From assembly GCA_026713745.1 (NCBI GenBank), contig JAPONU010000289.1, positions 1 to 5,400 of the forward strand: a DNA stretch of 5,400 nt, in the 5' to 3' direction. This DNA comes from a bacterium (GTDB lineage Bacteria; Actinomycetota; Acidimicrobiia; Acidimicrobiales; CATQHL01). Below, one piece after another: positions 1 to 5,400 of the stretch. Position numbers and translations under genes: made by a program. Below the pieces are notes generated by a model that was not told where the DNA came from, did not search any database, and worked only from the letters and a program-made list of their open reading frames with translations. Within the stretch, counting starts at the first letter, position 1. Every line of letters starts with the position of its first letter.

Positions 1-158
1 CCCCGCCGCGGCGCACCCGAGGATGCGCAACACCGGACCGGCGACGAACCCCCGCCGCGGCGCACCCGAGGATGCGCAACACCGGACCGGCGACGAACCC
101 CCGCCGCGGCGCACCCGAGGATGCGCAACACCGGACCGGCGGCGAACCCCCGCCGCGG
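1..158. repeat. 49-bp tandem repeat array (three full units plus 11 bp)
   Basis: Units lie at 1-49, 50-98 and 99-147, and a fourth breaks off after 11 bp at 158. The copies are identical except for one A-to-G change near the end of unit 3 (about 141). Each unit holds a small perfect foldback, GCGCA then 8 nt then TGCGC (11-28 in unit 1). The array starts at the window edge, so its true length is unknown. The period is not a multiple of three and I see no convincing reading frame, so I take it as an intergenic minisatellite upstream of the LytR_C gene. Function unknown. Confidence 0.93.
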
Positions 159-191
159 TGCCGAATGCGCGGATATGACCCAACTGTGCCG

Positions 192-207
192 TAGACGCGT
201 CTAGCCT
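192..207 (+). promoter_or_regulatory. Perfect 12-bp palindrome overlapping a possible -10
   Basis: TAGACGCGTCTA (192-203) is a perfect palindrome 40 bp upstream of the ATG at 244. It overlaps TAGCCT (202-207), which fits a TAnnnT -10 element. No good -35 is visible at the right spacing. The placement would suit a repressor site over a promoter for the LytR_C/glycerate kinase pair. This is inference from position and symmetry only. Confidence 0.25.
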
Positions 208-243
208 GTCTGCGATGTCCCCAAGCAGGTTGGTTTCGCGCCC

Positions 244-864
244 ATGAACGCCCTGCGCGGCGCCATTGTCGTCGTAATCGCTCTCGTGATCGCCGTGGTC
301 ATCCTGGCCCGCGGCCTCGACGAGCCGGAGACCACCAATGTGCCGGCCGAGACGACCGATACGACCGAGGCGAGCACCCAGCCTGCCGACACGTCGCCCC
401 CCCCGCCCGACACCGAGGCTCCGGACGATCCCCCGCCGCCGGCCGACACGGCGCCCGCACCGGCACCCGCACCGGCGAGCGAGGAAGTGGAACTCCCGCC
501 GGCTGCGCCCGAGGAAATGTTCGACGACCCGCCGCCCCCGCCGCCGCCCACCCGCAGCCCCGACCAGGTGCGGGTGCTCGTCGCCAACGGCACCGACACC
601 TGCGGTGCGGCCGGCCGGCTCGCCACGGCGCTCAGCGCCCAGGGGTTCAACGTGCTGCCGGCGGTGAACGCCGACATCTCCGCCGAGATCTCCGCCGTGT
701 ACTACGTGGAGGAGTACGGAGCCGATGCCGGCATCGTCGCATCCAAGATCCAGGTGGACCTCTCACAGGTGCTGCCGATGCCAGCATCACCCCCGACAGC
801 GCCCGGCGACGCCCACGTCGTCGTCCACATCGGCGCCGACGATCTGGCCCAGCCCAACTGCTGA
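244..864 (+). CDS. Membrane-anchored LytR_C-domain protein with proline-rich linker
   Basis: A 206-residue protein. Residues 5-23 form one hydrophobic segment (AIVVVIALVIAVVILA) after a short N-terminus with a single Arg, which suggests a membrane anchor with the rest outside the cell. Residues 28-105 are a low-complexity Pro/Thr/Ala/acidic linker with runs such as PPPPPPP and APAPAPAPA, as in wall-spanning linkers. Residues 108-198 match the LytR_C domain (LytR cell-envelope-related C-terminal domain): VRVLVANGT, then GAAGRLATALSAQGFNV, then a DAHVVVHIGADD strand near the end. In LytR-CpsA-Psr wall-polymer ligases this domain is C-terminal to a catalytic domain. Here no catalytic domain is present, as in other stand-alone actinobacterial LytR_C proteins, so the role is probably accessory to the envelope. 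Cys120 and Cys206 could form an extracellular disulfide. The ATG at 244 puts the hydrophobic segment at the N-terminus, but no strong Shine-Dalgarno precedes it. Confidence 0.85.
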   Translation: MNALRGAIVVVIALVIAVVILARGLDEPETTNVPAETTDTTEASTQPADTSPPPPDTEAPDDPPPPADTAPAPAPAPASEEVELPPAAPEEMFDDPPPPPPPTRSPDQVRVLVANGTDTCGAAGRLATALSAQGFNVLPAVNADISAEISAVYYVEEYGADAGIVASKIQVDLSQVLPMPASPPTAPGDAHVVVHIGADDLAQPNC

Positions 865-896
865 GTCCCCACCGGGGGCCACGGTAGACCGCCGCC

Positions 897-1898
897 ATGG
901 CGCGCAGAGTCCTGCGGCTGCTGGCCGCCCCCGACAAGTTCAAAGGCACGGCGTCGGCCGCTGACATCGCCGCCGCCGCCTGCCGGGCCGCCGAGGCCGC
1001 CGGCTGGGAAGCGGAACCGCTGCCGCTGGCCGACGGCGGCGAAGGCACGCTGGCAGCCCTCGGCGGCGCCAACCGCCGCACCGTGGTCACGAACCCCCTC
1101 GGCGACGCTGTCAGCGCCGGCTGGCGCCTCGCCGGCGAGACGGCGGTCATCGAGATGGCCGAGGCGTCGGGGCTGCAACTCGTGGGCGGCGCTGCCGGCA
1201 ACGACGCCCTCGCCGCCTCCACCTACGGCACGGGCGAGCTCATCGAGGCGGCCATCGAGCGGGGAGCCCGGCGGATCATCGTCTGCGTGGGAGGCTCGGC
1301 CACGACCGACGGCGGGTTCGGCGCGCTGCGGGCGCTGCTGCCGGGCCACCTCCTGCGGGGCATCGAGCTGGTGGTGGCCTGTGACGTGCGCACCCGCTTC
1401 TGCGACGCCGCCGCGGTGTTCGGCCCCCAGAAAGGCGCCACACCCGCGGAGGTCAAGCTGCTCCGGCGACGCCTGGAGCGGCTCGTGGACATGTACGCCG
1501 CCGAGTACGGGGTGGACGTGGCGGAGATCCCCGGCGCCGGTGCCGCCGGCGGGCTGGCGGGCGGCCTGGCGGCCCTCGGCGGGCAGATCGTGGAGGGCTT
1601 CGAGGTGGTGGCCGAGGAGACCCGCCTGCTCGAACGCCTCGAGGGCGCCGACCTGGTGGTGACCGGGGAAGGCCTGCTGGACGCCGAGTCGTTCAACGGC
1701 AAGGTCGTCGGCGGGGTGTGTGAGCTGGCGGACAGCCTGGGGGTGCCGGTGCTGACCGTGGCGGGCGACGTGGACAGGGACTCCCCGGCGCCGCCGGTAC
1801 CGGTGCTGTCGCTCACCGAACGCTTCGGCGCAGACCGCGCCTGGGCCGAGCCCACCGCCTGCGTCGAACAGGTAGTGGCCGAACACCTCGCCGACTAG
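897..1898 (+). CDS. Glycerate kinase (GlxK/GarK family, PF02595)
   Basis: A 333-residue cytoplasmic kinase that phosphorylates D-glycerate using ATP, feeding it into lower glycolysis; members of this family mostly make 2-phosphoglycerate. Family motifs appear in order: APDKFKGTASA (11-21), PLADGGEGT (43-51), EMAEASGL (86-93), STYGTGELIEAAI (108-120), GGSATTDGG (132-140), ACDV (161-164), FGPQKGA (175-181), GAGAAGGLAGGL (213-224), ADLVVTGEGLLDAESFNGK (251-269) and PVLTVAG (284-290). It is shorter than the roughly 375-380 residues of the enterobacterial enzymes. The DGG-to-ACDV stretch is compact, and the usual NPLxGxxGA after ACDV is replaced by RTRFCDAAA. I believe this form occurs in other actinobacteria, so I read it as a subfamily rather than a broken gene. 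The start gives the expected short lead into APDKFKG, though the Shine-Dalgarno is weak. It lies 32 bp after the LytR_C gene and is probably in the same operon. No serine-cycle or glyoxylate genes are in view. Confidence 0.93.
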   Translation: MARRVLRLLAAPDKFKGTASAADIAAAACRAAEAAGWEAEPLPLADGGEGTLAALGGANRRTVVTNPLGDAVSAGWRLAGETAVIEMAEASGLQLVGGAAGNDALAASTYGTGELIEAAIERGARRIIVCVGGSATTDGGFGALRALLPGHLLRGIELVVACDVRTRFCDAAAVFGPQKGATPAEVKLLRRRLERLVDMYAAEYGVDVAEIPGAGAAGGLAGGLAALGGQIVEGFEVVAEETRLLERLEGADLVVTGEGLLDAESFNGKVVGGVCELADSLGVPVLTVAGDVDRDSPAPPVPVLSLTERFGADRAWAEPTACVEQVVAEHLAD

Positions 1899-1948
1899 CG
1901 GCGCTGCGACCCGTGCCCCGTCCTCCGTTGACTGCAGCGCGGCAGCCC

Positions 1949-2025
1949 GGGTGGAGGTCGGGGGGTCGCTCTGCTCCTCCATGTCAGGCCAGAAGTCGTC
2001 GCAGCCCGGCCCCCGACCTCCGCCC
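1949..2025. repeat. Stem-loop repeat, copy A (16-bp arms around a 45-nt loop)
   Basis: The left arm GGGTGGAGGTCGGGGG (1949-1964) pairs with the right arm CCCCCGACCTCCGCCC (2010-2025): 15 Watson-Crick pairs plus one G-T. The enclosed 45 nt include the sequence shared with copy B, which in inverted orientation matches 47 of 48 positions (1967-2014 against 2781-2828, differing at 1982). The right arm also forms the start of the first 83-bp unit, so the element and the tandem array overlap. It lies 50 bp after the glycerate kinase stop. I do not recognise the family. It could be a structured RNA, a MITE-like element or a dispersed intergenic repeat. Confidence 0.8.
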
Positions 2026-2249
2026 TCGGTGATGTGGGCGTATCCGGGCGGGGCCGGCGGGGGCTCGGGGGTGGCTCGGTAGCGCAGCCCGGCCCCCGAC
2101 CTCCGCCCTCGGTGATGTGGGCGTATCCGGGCGGGGCCGGCGGGGCCTCGGGGGTGGCTCGGTAGCGCAGCCCGGCCCCCGACCTCCGCCCTCGGTGATG
2201 TGGGCGCGTCCGGGCGGGGCCGGCGGGGCCTCGGGGGTGGCTCGGTAGC
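2001..2249. repeat. 83-bp tandem repeat, exactly three units
   Basis: Units lie at 2001-2083, 2084-2166 and 2167-2249. Units 1 and 2 differ at one base (GGGGGC against GGGGCC). Unit 3 also has GCGCGTCC where the others have GCGTATCC. Each unit begins with the right-hand part of stem-loop copy A (GCAGCCCGG followed by the C-rich arm) and ends with a G-rich TCGGGGG that can pair with CCCCCGA of the same or the next unit. The final unit stops at 2249 and the sulfur-carrier ATG begins at 2250, so the array forms the whole leader of that gene, including its G-rich ribosome-binding region. The period is not a multiple of three. Not a CRISPR: the copies are contiguous without spacers. Confidence 0.95.
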
Positions 2250-2543
2250 ATGGCGGCCATGACTGTGACCGTGCGCATCCCCACAACGCTGCGGCCCCTG
2301 ACCGAGGGCTCGGCAACCGTCAGCACCAGCGGCGCCACCGTGGCCGCCGTCCTGGCAGACCTGGAGACTCGCCACCCTGGCCTGCGCGAGCGGATCCTGG
2401 ACGAGTCGGGCGCCCTGCACCGGTTCGTGAACGTCTTCGTGGACGACGAGGACGTGCGCTTCCTCAACGGCCCCGGCACAGAGGTGCCCGACGGCGCCAC
2501 CGTCGCCATAGTCCCCGCAGTCGCCGGCGGCGCCGAGGTCTGA
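2250..2543 (+). CDS. cysO: CysO-like sulfur-carrier protein (MoaD/ThiS beta-grasp fold) with extended C-terminus
   Basis: A 97-residue ubiquitin-like protein. Its closest recalled relative is M. tuberculosis CysO, which carries sulfide as a C-terminal thiocarboxylate for CysM-dependent cysteine synthesis and is released by the JAMM peptidase Mec+. Shared landmarks: TVTVRIPTTLRPLTEG (5-20), a helix TVAAVLADLETRHPGLRERI (30-49), the strongly CysO-like LHRFVNVFVDDEDVRF (56-71), DGATVAIVPAVAGG (81-94). CysO and most ThiS/MoaD proteins end at the diglycine. Here Gly93-Gly94 is followed by Ala-Glu-Val and TGA, so the tail would need trimming before activation. Two starts are possible: 2250, 9 nt after GGTGG (2236-2240) inside the repeat, or 2259, which gives the MTVTVRIP start that aligns best with CysO (94 residues). 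Neither cysM nor mec is in the window. Both flanks are repeat-rich. Confidence 0.85.
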   Translation: MAAMTVTVRIPTTLRPLTEGSATVSTSGATVAAVLADLETRHPGLRERILDESGALHRFVNVFVDDEDVRFLNGPGTEVPDGATVAIVPAVAGGAEV

Positions 2544-2619
2544 CCCGCTCCCCACCCCGGCCCCACACGCCCCGCCAGTCCCCCAACACCCGGCACCCCA
2601 CCCGGCGGCTGCCAACTGG

Positions 2620-2639
2620 ATTCCGGCCTTCGCCGGAAT
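2620..2639. repeat. Short dispersed palindrome, copy 1
   Basis: ATTCCGGC, loop CTTC, GCCGGAAT: a perfect 8-bp stem. It belongs to the widespread ATTCCGGC/GCCGGAAT intergenic palindrome family, whose translations produce spurious database peptides. A near-copy in the same orientation lies at 4646-4665. The left half (CCGGCCTTCG, 2623-2632) could instead pair with CGAAGGGCCGG (2647-2657), giving a competing fold. There is no T-tract, so it is not a classical intrinsic terminator, although its place downstream of cysO would suit a role at the transcript end. Confidence 0.85.
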
Positions 2640-2767
2640 GACGCATCGAAGGGCCGGACCTGACTCGCCGGCGAGGGGGGGACGCCGGGGGGCGGCGCCG
2701 GATCGATTTCGCCAGACGAGCCGCCGACGGCCACCGGCGGCCCCGGCCCGGACAGACGCACAACCGA

Positions 2768-2847
2768 GGGCGGGGAGCCGGGGGGCCGGGCTGCGACGAC
2801 TTCTGGCCTGACCTGGAGGAGCAGAGCGGCACCCCGGCTCTCCGCCC
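2768..2847. repeat. Stem-loop repeat, copy B (inverted relative to copy A)
   Basis: The left arm GGGCGGGGAGCCGGGG (2768-2783) pairs with the right arm CCCCGGCTCTCCGCCC (2832-2847): 15 Watson-Crick pairs plus one G-T. The 48-nt loop carries the reverse complement of the copy A core, with one mismatch over 48 nt (2781-2828). When both copies are put in one orientation and their arms aligned from the outer end without gaps, three stem positions have changed on both sides and still pair. The element lies 28 bp upstream of the candidate groEL -35. Confidence 0.8.
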
Positions 2848-2875
2848 GGCCGCCAACCCCGGACCCGCGCCGACG

Positions 2876-2904
2876 TTGGGGACCGCCCCCACCACCCTTA
2901 GGCT
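2876..2904 (+). promoter_or_regulatory. Candidate groEL promoter (-35/-10)
   Basis: TTGGGG (2876-2881), a 17-nt spacer, then TAGGCT (2899-2904) fits a primary-sigma promoter with the actinobacterial TAnnnT -10. Transcription would start near 2911, inside the CIRCE operator, which is where HrcA binding would block it. Both hexamers match the consensus only partly, so support comes mainly from spacing and the operator position. Confidence 0.45.
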
Positions 2905-2906
2905 TC

Positions 2907-2933
2907 CTAGCAGTCTCAGATCGAGAGTGCTAG
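2907..2933. promoter_or_regulatory. CIRCE operator (HrcA binding site) upstream of groEL
   Basis: CTAGCAGTC, 9 nt, GAGTGCTAG. The published consensus is TTAGCACTC-N9-GAGTGCTAA. The right half matches 8 of 9 positions and the left half 7 of 9, the spacer is exactly 9 nt, and the two halves are complementary except at 2913/2927. It lies 31 bp upstream of the groEL ATG. This predicts HrcA-mediated repression relieved by heat shock. hrcA is not in the window. Confidence 0.9.
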
Positions 2934-2964
2934 TACACGAACTCTGCCACGGAGGAAACCCAGC

Positions 2965-4596
<1,632 letters not shown>

Positions 4597-4645
4597 GGGC
4601 ACCGAGCCATACCGCTCCCAGACGGCCTCAGCGGCCCGGCCCCGG

Positions 4646-4665
4646 ATTCCGGCCTCCGCCGGAAT
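4646..4665. repeat. Short dispersed palindrome, copy 2
   Basis: ATTCCGGC, loop CTCC, GCCGGAAT: same stem and orientation as 2620-2639, with the match continuing into GACG on the 3' side. It lies 50 bp after the groEL stop, in the 115-bp spacer before the nitrobindin-like gene. It could end or stabilise the groEL transcript as a hairpin, but no T-tract follows. Confidence 0.85.
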
Positions 4666-4711
4666 GACGGTGCCACCGGCCCGAGGCTCGAAGTGGTAGC
4701 CGGCTAAACCC

Positions 4712-5400
4712 ATGGAACTGCACCCGGCCGTCGCCCACCTGGCCCCCCTGCTGGGGACCTGGCGGGGCGGCGGCCGTGGTGACTATCCGACCATCGAGGC
4801 GTTCGACTACACCGAGGAAGTCACGATCGGTCACGCAGGCAAACCGTTCCTGGCCTACAGCCAGCGCACCAAGGGCGCCGACGGCTCGCCGCTGCACGCC
4901 GAGTGCGGCTACTGGCGCCCCGACGGCGACCGGGGCCTCGAGATGCTGGTGGTGCACCCCAGCGGCATCGGCGAGATGCTGGTCGGCGAGGTGACCGAGA
5001 CCCACTACGGCCTGCTGCTGGTGCTGCGGGCCGGCGCCGGAGGTCCGGGGCTTGGGCGCGGCGGCGACGGAGCCGGAACCGCCGGAGAGCCCGTGCCCGG
5101 GACCGGCGGCGACGCAGCCGGAACCACCGGGGAACCCGACTCCAGGACCGGCGGCGACGGAGCCGGAACCGCCGGGGAGCCCGAGCCCGGGACCGGCGGC
5201 GACGGAGCCGGAACCGCCGGAGAGCCCGTGCCCGGGGCCGGCGGCGACCGAGCCCGAGCCCGAGCCGGAACCGCCGGGGAGCCCGTGCCCGGGGCCGGCG
5301 GCGACGGAGCCGGAACCGCCGAAACCGGGACCGCGGTCCGGGCCGGCAGCGGGGGCCGGGTGATCCTGGCGCCCACCGCCAAGCGGGTCGACGCCACCGA
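4712..5400 (+). CDS. Nitrobindin-like (FABP-like beta-barrel, DUF1794) protein, 3' partial, with internal repeat insertion
   Basis: Open from ATG 4712 to the window end, 229 codons with no stop. Residues 4-107 match the nitrobindin/THAP4-like family (PF08768; Rv2717c in M. tuberculosis): HPAVAHLAPLLGTWRGGGRGDYPTIEAFDYTEEV (4-37), GKPFLAYSQRT (43-53), LHAECGYWR (61-69) and LVVHPSGIGEML (79-90). Members bind haem in a 10-strand barrel and are linked to NO/peroxynitrite chemistry. The C-terminal proximal His would lie past the window. Residues 108-213 are Gly/Ala/Glu/Pro-rich repeats with no place in the family, after which GGRVILAPTAKRVDATE resumes the expected strand (relatives have TPTAKEVTA). 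Re-entry in frame argues for one intact gene with an insertion in a barrel loop. No clear Shine-Dalgarno precedes the ATG; a 10-bp palindrome TAGCCGGCTA (4697-4706) lies 5 nt before it. The usual length is about 160-200 residues, so this protein is enlarged. Confidence 0.82.
   Translation, partial: MELHPAVAHLAPLLGTWRGGGRGDYPTIEAFDYTEEVTIGHAGKPFLAYSQRTKGADGSPLHAECGYWRPDGDRGLEMLVVHPSGIGEMLVGEVTETHYGLLLVLRAGAGGPGLGRGGDGAGTAGEPVPGTGGDAAGTTGEPDSRTGGDGAGTAGEPEPGTGGDGAGTAGEPVPGAGGDRARARAGTAGEPVPGAGGDGAGTAETGTAVRAGSGGRVILAPTAKRVDAT
5060..5321. repeat. 45-bp coding tandem repeat (15-residue units) inside the nitrobindin-like gene
   Basis: Units lie at 5060-5104, 5105-5149, 5150-5194, 5195-5239 and 5240-5296, plus a partial copy at 5297-5321. 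The encoded unit is GGDGAGTAGEPVPGT with small variations; unit 2 is the most diverged (GGDAAGTTGEPDSRT). Unit 5 is 57 bp because a CGAGCC step is repeated, inserting four residues (RARA pattern). All length changes are multiples of three, so the nitrobindin reading frame is kept. Unit identity suggests recent slippage or unequal recombination. Confidence 0.93.

Larger units (their letters stand above)
2544..2964. other. 421-bp gene-free region between cysO and groEL
   Basis: I find no supported gene here. In order it holds a C-rich tail after the cysO stop, a short palindrome (2620-2639), about 130 bp of GC-rich sequence with nothing recognisable (2640-2767), inverted stem-loop copy B (2768-2847), and the groEL control region with candidate promoter, CIRCE operator and Shine-Dalgarno (2876-2957). 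Confidence 0.7.

Noticed and set aside
1..158. CRISPR array
   Set aside because: The 49-bp copies are contiguous with no unique spacers. The same applies to the 83-bp and 45-bp arrays.
201..677. Minus-strand Gly/Ser-rich frame opposite the LytR_C gene
   Set aside because: It mirrors the proline codons of the linker and has no independent support.
1928..1956. TTGACT as a -35 for cysO
   Set aside because: No -10-like hexamer occurs 16-18 nt downstream (GTGGAG at 17 nt), so it is likely chance.
1955..2014. Minus-strand peptide around CDDFWPDMEEQS, repeated on the + strand near 2792 as CDDFWPDLEEQS
   Set aside because: It looks protein-like, but the flanking frames differ and are low-complexity, and no start or ribosome-binding site fits. 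I read it as the translation of a repeated DNA element, although a shared short peptide cannot be fully excluded.
702..2615. Long minus-strand open frame (637 codons) opposite the glycerate kinase and repeats
   Set aside because: It is antisense to a well-supported kinase, crosses the 83-bp array, and is low-complexity with no recognisable domain. It is a by-product of high GC and few stops.
2544..2640. Intrinsic terminators after cysO or groEL
   Set aside because: Hairpins exist but none is followed by a T-run, so I list them only as palindromic repeats.
1949..2847. Insertion sequence or composite transposon around cysO
   Set aside because: There is no transposase or recombinase between or beside the inverted repeats, and no target duplication was evident. 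I keep the inverted repeat as an observation only.
5052..5363. Alternative + frame with TEPEPPG repeats, and a minus-strand Pro/Ser-rich frame at 5005-5397
   Set aside because: A 45-bp GC-rich repeat leaves other frames open by construction. Only the frame from 4712 joins recognisable family sequence on both sides of the repeats.

Overview
The window is a very GC-rich stretch that reads as actinobacterial. The evidence is a membrane-anchored LytR_C protein, a CysO-type sulfur carrier, a stand-alone groEL under a CIRCE operator, and a nitrobindin-type (DUF1794) protein. I would guess Acidimicrobiia or a relative, but nothing here fixes the lineage. All five supported genes lie on the + strand. 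The long minus-strand frames are GC-driven shadows.

Layout. 1-158: tandem array of a 49-bp unit, probably continuing upstream of the window. 159-243: short leader with a 12-bp perfect palindrome. 244-864: membrane-anchored, proline-rich LytR_C-domain protein. 897-1898: glycerate kinase, 32 bp downstream and probably co-transcribed. 1899-2249: no gene; it holds a stem-loop repeat (copy A, 1949-2025) that runs into three 83-bp direct repeats, the last ending exactly at the next start codon. 2250-2543: CysO/MoaD/ThiS-like sulfur carrier whose diglycine is followed by three extra residues. 2544-2964: no gene; it holds a short dispersed palindrome, an inverted second copy of the stem-loop repeat (copy B, 2768-2847), a candidate promoter and a CIRCE operator. 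2965-4596: GroEL, without groES beside it. 4597-4711: short spacer with a second copy of the palindrome. 4712-5400: start of a nitrobindin-like gene that runs off the window and carries an in-frame array of 15-residue Gly-rich repeats inside the predicted beta-barrel.

The genes do not form an obvious pathway: cell envelope, glycerate phosphorylation, sulfur transfer, protein folding and haem/NO chemistry. What unites the window is repeats. Three unrelated tandem arrays (49, 83 and 45 bp), two inverted stem-loop copies and two short palindromes fall within 5.4 kb.

The best candidate for something undescribed is the stem-loop pair around cysO. The two copies share a nearly identical 48-nt core sequence. 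Their 16-bp stems differ by paired, compensatory changes, so the foldback shape seems to have been kept while its sequence drifted. Second are the CysO tail, which would need trimming before thiocarboxylate chemistry, and the repeat expansion inside the nitrobindin fold.
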